From NCBI RefSeq assembly GCF_020510585.1, contig NZ_CP075190.1, positions 1,672,001 through 1,736,000 on the forward strand: a stretch of 64,000 bases of DNA. The letters run 5' to 3'. The notes beneath the pieces were generated by a model. The model did not search any database, was not told the DNA's origin, and saw only the letters and a list, made by a program, of their open reading frames with translations. This DNA comes from Ferribacterium limneticum (GTDB taxonomy: Bacteria > Pseudomonadota > Gammaproteobacteria > Burkholderiales > Rhodocyclaceae). Made by a program: the position numbers and the translations under genes. Positions 49,394 through 58,962 of the stretch are shown piece after piece (within the stretch, counting starts at the first letter, position 1; each line of letters opens with the position of its first letter).

Positions 49394-49898
49394 GTTGTTC
49401 TCCTGATCTTGGGGGATATCCGTTGCCGATCTGGCTTGAATATCAGTCAATACAAATCAAGAGGCGTGCCAGCTGATTTGTCGCCGTCTATTGCATCGAA
49501 TCAGGGGCTTGCCGGGCCATTCCCTTATGATTGATGGCTGAATTGCCATTTCTGGCAACAAAATATGGCAATCGACGAGTTTTTCGGCCGGAGTGGCTAT
49601 TCGCTACGGTCAACCGGAAAAAACGCCCAATTTTGCAGTGTTGCAGGGGGCACCAGGTCCCTTCGTCGAGCTCGTTTCAGGGGCTGGGATTGAGCCCGCG
49701 AATTTCCCGAGACATTGAGTTTTTGGTTGCTATGACATGTTGATAATTGGGGAAGTCATTCACGATTGGTGAATCAAACGGTAGACAGTGTGCCAGGTTA
49801 GGTAAATAATATAAGCAAATAAGAAATATCTAATATACGACATCAGGAAAAACTGCTGCGGCTGTTCGTGGCGTTTATCAATTTTTGGGAGGGGATAA
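49394..49898. other. 505-base non-coding region with a dispersed element and a putative operator
   Basis: It lies between the divergent Rieske and DUF302 genes. It carries a dispersed-element copy at 49601 and the perfect dyad ATTCAC-N5-GTGAAT at 49758-49774. An AT-rich stretch at 49800-49850 is a likely promoter for the DUF302/octaheme operon. A GGGAGGGG ribosome-binding site ends it. No gene was recognised. Confidence 0.5.
49601..49640 (+). repeat. Dispersed 40-bp element upstream of the DUF302/octaheme operon
   Basis: TCGCTACGGTCAACCGG is followed by AAAAAACGCCCAATTTTG. The first half is identical to the best copies and the last bases diverge. Confidence 0.85.
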
Positions 49899-50444
49899 AT
49901 GATGAAGTTGATCATTGGATTTTTGGTTGGGGTCGGCCTAGCCGTCGGGGTGATCTGGAACAGTGCCGGCAGCATGGCGTTTTCCGAGCAGGTCAGCCCG
50001 TTTTCTGTCGAAGAAACGACGGCGCGCATTCAGCAAAACATTCAGGCGGCCGGCAACGGCTGGTCGATTTCCGGTTTGCGCAATCCGGCAAAACCGGTCG
50101 AGGCCGAGGGCGGCAATGTCTTGCCGGTCTTGTTGATCGAGGCGTGCAGCACGAAGTACTCCGGCCCCATCCTGCAGGAAGACAGCGTGCGTTTCCTGTC
50201 CTTGCTGATGCCCTGCAAGATTGCGGTCTACAAGAAGAATGACGGCAAGGTTTATATCGGCATTCTCAATGCCGACATGATCGGCAAACTGTTTGGTTCG
50301 ATGGTTGGCGGCATCATGGAGAAGGTGGTGGTCGACCAGAAGAAATTCCTCGTCATGGACCCGAGCAAACCGGCGCCGGCCCTGATCATTCCCAAGATGG
50401 GCGGTGAAGGCGGTTCAGGTGGCGGCGCAGCCGCTGGCTGCTAG
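49899..50444 (+). CDS. DUF302 family membrane-anchored protein
   Basis: 181 residues. An N-terminal hydrophobic helix (LIIGFLVGVGLAVGVIW) anchors a DUF302 domain with SVEETTARIQQNIQAAGNGW, EACSTKYSGPILQED, LMPCKIAVYKKNDGKVYIG and the C-terminal Gly-rich tail. DUF302 proteins recur with sulfur and nitrogen redox genes and may bind metal or heme; the activity is unknown. It is 25 bases ahead of the octaheme cytochrome gene. Confidence 0.82.
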   Translation: MMKLIIGFLVGVGLAVGVIWNSAGSMAFSEQVSPFSVEETTARIQQNIQAAGNGWSISGLRNPAKPVEAEGGNVLPVLLIEACSTKYSGPILQEDSVRFLSLLMPCKIAVYKKNDGKVYIGILNADMIGKLFGSMVGGIMEKVVVDQKKFLVMDPSKPAPALIIPKMGGEGGSGGGAAAGC

Positions 50445-50469
50445 AGCTTGTGGACGGGAGGAGACTGAT

Positions 50470-52119
50470 ATGAAGCGAATGACCAGAATCACCCTGGCGG
50501 CTGCGGTGTTGTATACCGCAATCGGCTGGGGGGCGGCATGGAGCGCAGCGCCGGCAACGCCGCCGGTGGTGGCCAATCCTGTTGCTGCCAGCGTGCCGCC
50601 GGTTAGCGACAGCACGGCCGATCACGGCAAGTTCAAGGAGCTACAGAGGAAATTCGCTTCGGGGCCGGAGGTGACCAAGGCCTGCCTGTCCTGCCACACC
50701 GAGGCGGCGAAACAGGTTCAGAAAACGAAGCACTGGACCTGGGAATACGCTGATCCGAAGTCCGGCAAGATGTTGGGTAAAAAGAACGTCATCAACAATT
50801 ACTGCACGACGACAATCTCCAACGAAAAGGACTGCATGGCCTGCCATGCCGGCTACGGCTGGAAGGATGCGACCTTCGACTTCAAGGCCGAAGACAATGT
50901 CGATTGCCTGATCTGCCACGATGCCACCGGCACCTATCGCAAGCTGCCGGGCGATGCCGGTCACCCGGTCTACGAGCGGCGGGAATTTCCCCATGGCTCC
51001 GGCAAGTTCGTCGAAGCGGTGGACCTCTCGAAAGTGGCGCAAAGCGTGGCCATGCCCAAGCGCAGCAATTGCGGCTCCTGCCATTTCTACGGCGCCGGCG
51101 GCGATGGCACGAAACATGGCGATCTGGATAGCGCACTCAAAATGCCGGGCAAGTACCTTGATGTTCACATGGATGCCAAGGGCCTGAACTTCACCTGCTC
51201 GACCTGCCACGCGACTTCCGGGCACCAGGTTTCAGGCAGTCGTTATGACATGACGGCGGGCAAGACCGGACCGGCCCACGTGCGCGGCAAGGCCGACGCG
51301 GCACCGGCGTCCTGCCAGTCCTGCCACGGCGACAAACCGCACAAGGAAAACTTCCTGCACGCCGAGCGGCTCAATTCGCACACTGACAAGCTGGCCTGCC
51401 AGACCTGCCACATTGCCGAATTTGCCCGCGACAGCATCGGTACCGAGAAATCCTGGGACTGGTCCACGGCCACCCAAATGGGGTCGGAGGGCAAGCCGAT
51501 TTTCATCAAGGACAGCGCCGGTCGCCGTGCCTTCGATTCCAAGAAGGGCAATTTCGTCTGGGACTCGTACCTGATTCCCGAATACCGCTGGTTTAACGGC
51601 CATGTCTCCTTCAAGGCCAAGGGCGACACGATTGATCCCGACAAGGTAGTCGAAATCAATCACCCTGAAGGCTCCGCCGACGACGCCAAGGCACGCATCT
51701 GGCCGTTCAAGATCCATCGCGGCAAGCAGGCCTACGATACCGAGAACAAAATGTTGCTGGTGGTTCATACGGCGGGCGAGGACGACACCGCGCTGTGGAA
51801 GAATTTCAACTGGCAGAAGGCCATCGAAACCGGCATGAAAACCGCCGGCCTGCCTTACAGCGGCAAGTTCGATTTTGTCAGCACGGAAATGAGCTGGCCG
51901 ATTACCCATATGGTCGCCCCGAAGGCCGACGCACTGCGTTGCGCCCAGTGCCACAGCGACCATGGCCGCCTGCAAGGCATCGACGGGATTTACCTGCCCG
52001 GTCGCGACCGCAGTCAAGCCATTGACACCATCGGCTGGGCCGTTGTCCTGCTCAGCCTGCTCGGCGTGCTGGTCCACGGCGGGACACGCGTCTATATCCA
52101 CTACAAGCGCAAGGGGTGA
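50470..52119 (+). CDS. Octaheme c-type cytochrome, tetrathionate-reductase (Otr) family
   Basis: 549 residues. After a signal peptide there are eight CXXCH motifs, at about residues 72, 122, 146, 201, 243, 282, 310 and 491, with the long gap before the last heme seen in Otr-family proteins. A C-terminal membrane helix (~518-540, GWAVVLLSLLGVLVHGG) tethers it to the periplasmic face. Otr reduces tetrathionate and also nitrite and hydroxylamine in vitro, so the physiological substrate here is open. ATG at 50470. The next gene encodes its likely cytochrome b partner. Confidence 0.92.
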   Translation: MKRMTRITLAAAVLYTAIGWGAAWSAAPATPPVVANPVAASVPPVSDSTADHGKFKELQRKFASGPEVTKACLSCHTEAAKQVQKTKHWTWEYADPKSGKMLGKKNVINNYCTTTISNEKDCMACHAGYGWKDATFDFKAEDNVDCLICHDATGTYRKLPGDAGHPVYERREFPHGSGKFVEAVDLSKVAQSVAMPKRSNCGSCHFYGAGGDGTKHGDLDSALKMPGKYLDVHMDAKGLNFTCSTCHATSGHQVSGSRYDMTAGKTGPAHVRGKADAAPASCQSCHGDKPHKENFLHAERLNSHTDKLACQTCHIAEFARDSIGTEKSWDWSTATQMGSEGKPIFIKDSAGRRAFDSKKGNFVWDSYLIPEYRWFNGHVSFKAKGDTIDPDKVVEINHPEGSADDAKARIWPFKIHRGKQAYDTENKMLLVVHTAGEDDTALWKNFNWQKAIETGMKTAGLPYSGKFDFVSTEMSWPITHMVAPKADALRCAQCHSDHGRLQGIDGIYLPGRDRSQAIDTIGWAVVLLSLLGVLVHGGTRVYIHYKRKG

Positions 52120-52123
52120 AGCC

Positions 52124-52756
52124 ATGAACACTGAAAATCGCATTTACCTGTACAAGCGCTACGAGCGGTTCTGGCACTGGTCGCAGGCCGTGCTGGTCAT
52201 CTTCATGATGCTGACCGGCTTCGAAATCCACGGTGTCTATCAGAATTTCGGCTTCCGACACGCCGTCGAGTACCACACGCTGGCGGCGTGGTCGCTGCTG
52301 ACCCTGTGGGCCTTCACCATTTTCTGGCAATTCACCACCGGTGAGTGGCGGCAATACATCCCGACGCTGACCAGAGTATTGTCCATGGTTCGCTACTACA
52401 CCCACGGCATTTTCGTGAATGCGCCACACCCGTTCCACAAGACGGTCGGCAAAAAACACAATCCCTTGCAGCGCCTGGCCTACGTCAGTTTGCTGGCGCT
52501 GGTTTCACCGCTGATCTGGGGGTCGGGCCTGCTCTATCTGTTCTACGCCTACTGGCGGGGCTACGGGCTCGATCGCTTCCTGACCCTTGAAGTGGTCGGG
52601 CTGGCGCACACTGCCGGCGCCTTCATGATGCTGACCTTCTTCATCGTGCACGTGTATTTGACCACTACCGGTCATACCCCATTCGCCCACATCAAGACGA
52701 TGGTTACCGGCTGGGAAGACGCCGAGGACGAGCATCCTGTGGTGAAGGACGCCTGA
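52124..52756 (+). CDS. Di-heme cytochrome b (formate-dehydrogenase gamma / thiosulfate-reductase type)
   Basis: 210 residues with four or five membrane helices and His pairs suited to b hemes (ERFWHWSQAVLVIFMMLTGF, EYHTLAAWSLLTLWAF, LAHTAGAFMMLTFFIVHVYL). It probably passes quinol electrons to the membrane-tethered octaheme cytochrome encoded 4 bases upstream. Confidence 0.88.
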   Translation: MNTENRIYLYKRYERFWHWSQAVLVIFMMLTGFEIHGVYQNFGFRHAVEYHTLAAWSLLTLWAFTIFWQFTTGEWRQYIPTLTRVLSMVRYYTHGIFVNAPHPFHKTVGKKHNPLQRLAYVSLLALVSPLIWGSGLLYLFYAYWRGYGLDRFLTLEVVGLAHTAGAFMMLTFFIVHVYLTTTGHTPFAHIKTMVTGWEDAEDEHPVVKDA

Positions 52757-52795
52757 ACGGCAGGCGAAAAATGGCCCGGCTGCCATGCCGCCGGG

Positions 52796-53623
52796 TCATT
52801 TCCCCGAATGCGTTGCGGCGTGGCGCAGGAAGGCCTTGTATTGCGGCCAGTCATGCACGGCGCCCGTGTGCGAAAAGATGATCAGGCCCCGTTTGTCCAG
52901 TACATAGGTTGTCGGGAAGGTCCGCGCGATGTCGCGGTCGACAATCCGGGTGTTGTCGCCAAGGTGTAGCTGCTCGTCGCTTTCATTGCGGCTGCCTGAG
53001 TCCGCCAGCGGCAAGTCGAGATGCTGTTTCTTGAGCCATTCGCTGGCCGTGGCATAAGGCTCGCGCATCTGCAGGAAGACAAAAGCAATATCCTTTTGCC
53101 CGTCCAATGCCTTTTGCAGGCTTGCCAACTCGGGCATCTCCTTGCGGCAGGGCGAACACCAGCTACCCCACAGGTGTACGAGGACGACTTTGCCGACCAG
53201 CTTGTCGATTGAAGTCGGCTTGCTCTGAGCGTCACGAAAGGCTAAATCAGCGAGCCGTTCACCCGGGAGCTTGCCCCTTTTGGCGCGGGCGGCTGTCGCC
53301 CGGTCGGCATAGGGCCCCCACAGTTCCGGCCAGTGTCGGGCAGCGAAGACCACGTGCTCATTGCTGGCATAAAGCACGCACTTCTGCACCGTGTTGGCCT
53401 GGCATTCGTTTATCGCCGCCGCTTCGGCGACGTCGGTCGAATCGGCCGACGCATGCCACGCCCAGGCACCGCCCGGGGCGATGGCAAAGGCCCGATGGTT
53501 CGGCGCGTTCTGATAATCGCGATAGGCTTGTTGGCCGGCCGGCGGCAGGCCGGGCAAGGGATCAGCCAGCGCGAGGCCGGGCGACAGGGCAAGCAGCGCA
53601 ATGAAGGGCAGGCACCGGTTCAT
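52796..53623 (-). CDS. Periplasmic thioredoxin/TlpA-like protein with an N-terminal extra domain
   Basis: 275 residues. A signal peptide (CLPFIALLALSPGLALAD) precedes a domain of ~110 residues with a Cys pair (INECQANTVQKCVLY). The C-terminal TlpA/ResA-like domain has the active site GSWCSPCRKE and LDKRGLIIFSHTG. It probably reduces periplasmic disulfides, for instance the apocytochrome c heme-binding cysteines of the nearby octaheme protein, which is inference. ATG at 53623; one codon pair upstream is an alternative. Confidence 0.85.
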   Translation of the reverse strand: MNRCLPFIALLALSPGLALADPLPGLPPAGQQAYRDYQNAPNHRAFAIAPGGAWAWHASADSTDVAEAAAINECQANTVQKCVLYASNEHVVFAARHWPELWGPYADRATAARAKRGKLPGERLADLAFRDAQSKPTSIDKLVGKVVLVHLWGSWCSPCRKEMPELASLQKALDGQKDIAFVFLQMREPYATASEWLKKQHLDLPLADSGSRNESDEQLHLGDNTRIVDRDIARTFPTTYVLDKRGLIIFSHTGAVHDWPQYKAFLRHAATHSGK

Positions 53624-53766
53624 GGTCATCCCGGAATTGAGTCGAGTATTAGCAAAGCCTAACATATTCGGGCAGCCAACCCTGATCGCTCTGTGGTCGG
53701 ACATGGCGGCGATCTGACGTGCTAGAATCGCGGCATTGTCTTGAATATCTTGAGGAAAGCAGCGAA

Positions 53767-53976
53767 ATGGGTGAAGTCAATACCAGCTACGTGTCCGATC
53801 ACCAGACTTGGATGAACGAGCAACTGGCAAAAAATCCTGAGTGGGTCGAAGACCAGAAGGTTGGTCGCGCCCTGTGGTGGGACAAGAAGCAGGATGTCGA
53901 CAGCTCGGCGCGCAACGCTGGCTCCAAGGTGCCGCAAAAGCCTTATCCCTACGATGTGAATTTCTACGGCGAATAA
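53767..53976 (+). CDS. DUF3460 family small protein
   Basis: 69 residues: YVSDHQTWMNEQLAKNPEWV, then GRALWWDKKQ and QKPYPYDVNFYGE. This fits DUF3460, a short family of betaproteobacteria with unknown function. TAGAAT at 53724 may be its -10 box. A clear terminator follows. Confidence 0.85.
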   Translation: MGEVNTSYVSDHQTWMNEQLAKNPEWVEDQKVGRALWWDKKQDVDSSARNAGSKVPQKPYPYDVNFYGE

Positions 53977-54000
53977 TTCGCCAGATTTTTCACCCGACGA

Positions 54001-54029
54001 AAGCCAGTCTTTTTCGACTGGCTTTTTTG
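54001..54029 (+). terminator. Intrinsic terminator of the DUF3460 gene
   Basis: AAGCCAGTC / GACTGGCTT with a TTTTTC loop is followed by TTTTTT. Confidence 0.9.
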
Positions 54030-54188
54030 TTGTCCGGAATTGATGTGAAGGCGCAAAGGCGTGCTGATTCCGGGCAATTTGCCTGTTGTTGTCCGGGATT
54101 TTACACGGTGACTGTTGGTGGTCTTTCATGGTGATTTGGAGCCTCTAGAATTGGCCGCTCCCAACACCGCTTTGAAAGGATAGTCACC

Positions 54189-54716
54189 ATGTTTCAACTG
54201 CAACAGCTTCGTCTGGCGCCGTTCGCCGTATCAGCAATCTGTGGCCTGCTGCTCGCTTCCAGCGCTTGCGCTGCGCCCCGATTGAATGTCGAAGAGTCGG
54301 TTACGCTGGCAGCCAAGCCGGCCATGGTCTGGAAAATGATCGGTGACTATAACGCCCTGGCGGCTTGGCATCCGGTCGTTGCCAAGACAGAAATAACCAA
54401 GGGCAAGAACAACACCAGGGGCGCGGTACGTTCAGTCGAGACCAAGGATGGTGCCAAGCTGATCGAGGAGTTGCTGGCCTACGATAGCAAGAAGAACTCG
54501 ATGCGTTACCGGATTGTTGAGTCACCGCTGCCGGTGCGCGACTACGTGTCCACGCTGAGCGTTCAGGCCAGCGGGCAGGGCAGTCGCGTTGTCTGGACGA
54601 GCAGCTTCGACGCCGTGCATGAGGGTGGTGTCGATGATGCCAAGGCCAAGGACATCGTGGCCGGCATCTACAAGGCCGGTTTTAACGGCCTGCGCGCCAA
54701 GCTGGGCGAGATGTGA
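54189..54716 (+). CDS. Secreted SRPBCC (polyketide-cyclase-like) protein
   Basis: 175 residues. A signal peptide (ICGLLLASSACAAP) is followed by a START/Bet v 1-like fold: VEESVTLAAKPAMVWKMIGD, WHPVVAKTEI, YRIVESPLPVRDY and a long C-terminal helix. It probably binds a small hydrophobic ligand in the periplasm; the ligand is unknown. TAGAAT at 54146 may be its -10 box. It is convergent with the regulator gene downstream. Confidence 0.82.
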   Translation: MFQLQQLRLAPFAVSAICGLLLASSACAAPRLNVEESVTLAAKPAMVWKMIGDYNALAAWHPVVAKTEITKGKNNTRGAVRSVETKDGAKLIEELLAYDSKKNSMRYRIVESPLPVRDYVSTLSVQASGQGSRVVWTSSFDAVHEGGVDDAKAKDIVAGIYKAGFNGLRAKLGEM

Positions 54717-54720
54717 TTTT

Positions 54721-55350
54721 CTAGTCGAACAACTTCAGTTTCATGGCCAGCCGGGCGAGTTCAAAATCGCTTCTGACGCCCAGCTTGGCCTTGATCTGAT
54801 AGTGCGTGTTCTGCACGGTTTTCGGGCTGATGTTGAGGATGCCGGCGATTTCCTCGACCGGCTGGCCGGAGAGCAGCAGCCGCAGCACCTCGAATTCGCG
54901 CGGGCTCAGATCGCCGGCCGGGTTGCTTTCCCTGTCCAGCAGGCTGAGCGCCATTTCCGGCGCGATGTCCGGGCTGAGCACCTTTTCGTTGCGGGCCACC
55001 TTGTAGATCGCCTGAATCAGCGTTTCCGGGCTTGAACTCTTGGTGACGTAGCCGAGGGCGCCGGCACGCATGGCCTGCGAGGCAAAAATCGGGTCGCGGT
55101 GCATGCTGAAGACGAGGATTCGCGCTTCGGGGAAGCGTTGCAGAATGCGCTGGCTGAGCTCGATACCGCCCATGCCGGGGAGCGACAGGTCAAGCACGAT
55201 CAGATCGACATGGGTGGTACGCAGGGCTTGCAAGGCCTCATCGGCGTTGCCGGCTTCTGCCGCCACGTGCAGGTCGGCACGCCGTTCAAAGAGACGGCGG
55301 TAGCCTTCGCGAACAACGGCATGGTCATCGACCAGTAGCAACTGGATCAT
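54721..55350 (-). CDS. NarL/FixJ-family response regulator
   Basis: 209 residues. The receiver has the acidic pair DDH, phospho-acceptor Asp in LIVLDLSLPGMGG and Lys in GYVTKSSSPE. A LuxR-type helix-turn-helix follows (LSPREFEVLRLLLSGQPVEEIAGIL, then KTVQNTHYQIKAKLG). Its ATG overlaps the kinase stop by 4 bases (ATGA), so it is the cognate partner of the kinase. Confidence 0.93.
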   Translation of the reverse strand: MIQLLLVDDHAVVREGYRRLFERRADLHVAAEAGNADEALQALRTTHVDLIVLDLSLPGMGGIELSQRILQRFPEARILVFSMHRDPIFASQAMRAGALGYVTKSSSPETLIQAIYKVARNEKVLSPDIAPEMALSLLDRESNPAGDLSPREFEVLRLLLSGQPVEEIAGILNISPKTVQNTHYQIKAKLGVRSDFELARLAMKLKLFD

Positions 55351-56750
55351 GCCGACTCCTCCGCCGGTTCGTGTGCCGGAAGGCAGACATCGATCAGCGT
55401 GCCGCATGGCTGCAGCGCGTTAATCTGCAGCGTGCCGCCGAGGGCAAGAACGCGCTCTTCCATGCCCAGCAGGCCGAAGCCGCCAGACTTTCTGGATTCG
55501 CTGCGGACCTCCGGCTGCGCCACGCCGCGGCCATCATCCTGGACCTGCAGACGGAGATTGTCGCCTTCGGCTTCGAGCCTGATTCTGACGTTGTCGGCTT
55601 GGCCATGGCGGACGGTGTTGGTCAGGCTCTCCTGAACAATCCGGTAGATGGTTACGGCGATATTGTCGGGCAGGTGGTCGAGGCCGTTGTCGACGATCAG
55701 TTGAAAACGGGTGCTGCGGCAGCGGTGGTTCCACTGGTCGATCAACTGCTGCAGGCTGGCCGTCAGCCCGAACTCGTCCAGGCCGACCGGGCGCAGGCGG
55801 TAGAGAATTTGTTGCAGCACTTCCATCATATGACTGGCCGTGCGGCTGATCGATTCGGCACAAGGGCGCAGGGCGGGCACGCCTTCGTCGGCCAGTTCCA
55901 GGGCAAAGCTGGCTTCGGCATTCAGCGAGGTCAGGTATTGGCCAAACTCGTCATGCAGTTCCCGTGACAGATATTGGCGCTCTTCTTCGCGCGCGGTGAG
56001 CAGGTGGCGGGCCAGCCGTTGTTGTGTGCCGATGGTCTGTTGCAGGCGTTCGGCGAGGTGGTTGAAGCCTTGTCCGATGCGGTCCAGTTCAATCAGCGCG
56101 AAGGTTGGCATGCGCGCCTGAAGGTTGCCGTTCTCCATCAGTTTGAGCGTTTTCAGCATGGCCTCCGAGGGGGCCAGGGCGTTGCGCACGGGTCGATAGA
56201 TCACGAAGCTCATGAGCAGGATGGTCAGGCTGACGGCGAGCAGGTTGATCAGGTTCCAGCAAAGCGTGATCAACTCGGTGCCAAAGTTCGGCGTCACCGT
56301 GATCTGGCCAACGGTGATACCGGGATACTGGCCAATATTGCCCTGATACATGGCATCGGCCCCGATGACCTTGCGCATGGCGGCTTCAAGCGGCGCCGGC
56401 AAGGCGATCGGGCGGTCGAAGCAGCGGTCGCCGGCCGGGTGGGAGTAGAGATCGGTCAGTTGGATGCAAAAATGGATCAGGGCGCCAATCGGTTGCAGGG
56501 TATTCAGATCGAGATGGATTTCTTCCAGGCTGCGGTTGTAGTTGTTGCTGGTTTGGTGAATTTCGTCGGTGAGCAACTGGCGGATGGTCTGCCCGGTACG
56601 CTGGATTTCAACGCGTACCCGATAGCGGGTTTCGACCAGGGCGACGACAGTACCGACGAAGAGTACGGCCAGGGCGAACAGGCTGACGCGGACGAACAGG
56701 TGTCGTTTAAGGTCGAGCGGGCGAAGGGGAAAGTCGTCTGGAACGGGCAT
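55347..56750 (-). CDS. Membrane sensor histidine kinase of the NarX/HisKA_3 type
   Basis: 467 residues from ATG 56750; a TTG at 56789 is possible. TM1 (~20-38) and TM2 (~180-200) enclose a ~130-residue periplasmic sensor with Cys residues. A HAMP-like segment, HisKA_3 with REEERQYLSRELHDEFGQYL (phospho-His) and an HATPase domain (SLTNTVRHGQADN, DDGRGV, GFGLLGMEERV) follow. Its position downstream of the NosR-like gene suggests that it reports on the same respiratory process. Confidence 0.9.
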   Translation of the reverse strand: MPVPDDFPLRPLDLKRHLFVRVSLFALAVLFVGTVVALVETRYRVRVEIQRTGQTIRQLLTDEIHQTSNNYNRSLEEIHLDLNTLQPIGALIHFCIQLTDLYSHPAGDRCFDRPIALPAPLEAAMRKVIGADAMYQGNIGQYPGITVGQITVTPNFGTELITLCWNLINLLAVSLTILLMSFVIYRPVRNALAPSEAMLKTLKLMENGNLQARMPTFALIELDRIGQGFNHLAERLQQTIGTQQRLARHLLTAREEERQYLSRELHDEFGQYLTSLNAEASFALELADEGVPALRPCAESISRTASHMMEVLQQILYRLRPVGLDEFGLTASLQQLIDQWNHRCRSTRFQLIVDNGLDHLPDNIAVTIYRIVQESLTNTVRHGQADNVRIRLEAEGDNLRLQVQDDGRGVAQPEVRSESRKSGGFGLLGMEERVLALGGTLQINALQPCGTLIDVCLPAHEPAEESA

Positions 56751-56841
56751 GTCGAGGCTGAATTGAGAATTCCCGTAAGGATGCCGCAAATTCGCCGGGC
56801 AAGTTGCCCGACTTTACTCTGCGGGCGATCTTCCTCCGGCG

Positions 56842-58962
56842 CTAATTGCCGGACCGGGGCGTCAGGTGCTTGCCATTTTTCTGGTAGAGCATGATCGGTA
56901 CGCAGCGGTTATCGTCGTGGTAAATGCCGACGCAATCGAGGCACTGGAAGCAGGCCTCGTAGCGGACCTCGCCGCTCGGTTCAATGGCATCGTATTCGCA
57001 CTCAGCCTTGCAGCGCTGACAGGGCTTGCCACATTCGTCGCGGCGCGGCAGCCAGTCCCAGCGGCGGAGCAGACCGCCGAGCGACATGGCGCCGCCAAGC
57101 GGGCAAAGAAAGCGGCAGAAGAATTTGTAATAGAAAGCGCCGGCGACGAGCAAGGCGCCGGCGTACACGAGGAACGGCCAGGTCCGGGCGAAGCCGAGGG
57201 TAATGACGGTCTTGAAGGGTTCGATCTCGTTCAGCGTTTCGCCCTCCGTCGGCAGGAAGAAGGCGGCGCCAACGAGGCTGGCCAGGACCAGATAGCGTCC
57301 CCATTCTAGGCGTTTGGCGATGTTCATCGGGATGCGCAGGCGCGGCACCCGCAGGCGGCGGGCCAGCCGGCCGACGAACTCCTGCAGGGCACCGAACGGG
57401 CATAGCCAGCCGCAGAAGGTGCCACGTCCCCAAGCGATGAAGCTGATCAGCGTGAAGGCAATCAAGAGAAGCGAAATCGGGTCGTACAGGTAGCTCGACC
57501 AGCCCAGCCCGCTTTTCAGGGTCTTGATAGCGCCGGTGATCTGAACGATGGAGAGTTGGCCCTGCGCGTACCAGCCGATATAGACCAGCGTGAAGGCGAG
57601 AAAGCCAAGGCGGAAAACGCGTAAGCGCCGGGCCTCCTTTGAAATCCAGCGCGGCTTGGCCAGCACGGTACTGAGCAGGATGAGGGCCAGGGTTAGCACC
57701 GTCAGATCGATCCACCGGGCTTTCCAGGCAATCAGCCATTCCGGCAGCGGTTCGGGTGGATAGGCGAACAGGCGAGCCGGGGCGGTGTAGGAGAGTTTGA
57801 TTTGCTTGGGAACCAGGGTGGGCAGGATGCTCCCTTTTTCGCGGGTGACGGTGAGGATCAGATCGAGCGGGCGAGCCGGGTCGATGCTGGCTTCGCTGCT
57901 GATACCGAACAGGCGCGAGGAATTGAGTTCGGGCGTGCCGGCAATGTCTTTGGCTTCGATATCCCGGTCACGAAATTCATGGAACATGCCGTTCTGGGTT
58001 AGCGCCAGGCGAGCCGACTGGGCTCCCGGAATAAAGTTGTCGTCGATGATGGAATAGCGTCCCGCCGAGGCAACCCACCATAGGTGCCTGTTCTCGAAGT
58101 TGCGCTCCATGACGGCCTTGTACTGGGCATCGCCGAGTACGGCGCGGCCGATGGTCGGGGCGTTCAGATAGGCAATGTAGAGATCGACGAAGACTTCGTC
58201 CGGATGAGCCAGGGCATATTCATCGGTGGTGGCCCCTTCGCTGCCAGTAAATATCGTTTCGACCTCGGCATTGGTCAGGCGCACGTGGCCGACCATGCCG
58301 CTCTTGAGCAATTCGGCGAAGGTGTGCGCTTCGTAGACGTCAGGCAGCATGCGCGCCGACGGGCCGATTTTCTTGTGGTCGGCAAAGCCGAGCTTGGCTC
58401 GGGCCACCTCGTTGGCCGCGCCAAGGACTGTCTGGTTGACGATGCGGACCGAGGTGGTGGCCTTGGAAATGCCATCCAGCGTTGCAACGCCGGCCGCGCT
58501 GCTGTGATTACGGTTGCGTGCCGCGTCGAGGGCGATCAGGAAGGGTTGGTGAAGGTTGCGGCCGACGTACTGGGCGATGAACTCCCTGAGCGGTGTATCA
58601 CCGAGGCCGCCCAGATCGCGAAAAGTGAACACCGGTTCGCGCTGGTGCAGGAGTTCGACATCGATGAAGTTCCCTTTTCGGTCAATCGAGACCAGGAAGT
58701 TCATCGGCGTGCCTTCGAAGCCGGGCAGGGGCGCGAGGTCGATCGATTCGAAGACATAGCCGACGGGGCCGGCCTCCTGTTCCAGCGAACTGGTCAATGG
58801 CCAGGCCGGTACGTCAGCCAGCTTTTCCTGAACCTGGAACGGCGGCCCGAAGCGACGTTCGATGTCGGCTTTAGTCAGATTGCCGGCCTGGGTCAAAGGG
58901 GCGATCAGCAGGAAGAGGGCTGCTATGGCCAGTTTCAGGTTGGCCGTGAGTTTGTTGCACAT
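56842..58962 (-). CDS. NosR/NirI-like membrane flavo-iron-sulfur protein
   Basis: 706 residues. A signal peptide precedes a periplasmic FMN-binding domain with the flavinylation-type motif DGISKATTSVRI (Thr). Several membrane helices follow, with cysteine loops CGWLCPFGALQE and CRFLCPLGG. Two polyferredoxin-like C-terminal motifs, CGKPCQRCKAEC and CFQCLDC, should hold 4Fe-4S clusters. NosR donates electrons for nitrous oxide reduction and NirI serves nitrite reduction; no nosZ or nirS lies in the window. ATG at 58962 follows GGAG. Confidence 0.9.
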   Translation of the reverse strand: MCNKLTANLKLAIAALFLLIAPLTQAGNLTKADIERRFGPPFQVQEKLADVPAWPLTSSLEQEAGPVGYVFESIDLAPLPGFEGTPMNFLVSIDRKGNFIDVELLHQREPVFTFRDLGGLGDTPLREFIAQYVGRNLHQPFLIALDAARNRNHSSAAGVATLDGISKATTSVRIVNQTVLGAANEVARAKLGFADHKKIGPSARMLPDVYEAHTFAELLKSGMVGHVRLTNAEVETIFTGSEGATTDEYALAHPDEVFVDLYIAYLNAPTIGRAVLGDAQYKAVMERNFENRHLWWVASAGRYSIIDDNFIPGAQSARLALTQNGMFHEFRDRDIEAKDIAGTPELNSSRLFGISSEASIDPARPLDLILTVTREKGSILPTLVPKQIKLSYTAPARLFAYPPEPLPEWLIAWKARWIDLTVLTLALILLSTVLAKPRWISKEARRLRVFRLGFLAFTLVYIGWYAQGQLSIVQITGAIKTLKSGLGWSSYLYDPISLLLIAFTLISFIAWGRGTFCGWLCPFGALQEFVGRLARRLRVPRLRIPMNIAKRLEWGRYLVLASLVGAAFFLPTEGETLNEIEPFKTVITLGFARTWPFLVYAGALLVAGAFYYKFFCRFLCPLGGAMSLGGLLRRWDWLPRRDECGKPCQRCKAECEYDAIEPSGEVRYEACFQCLDCVGIYHDDNRCVPIMLYQKNGKHLTPRSGN

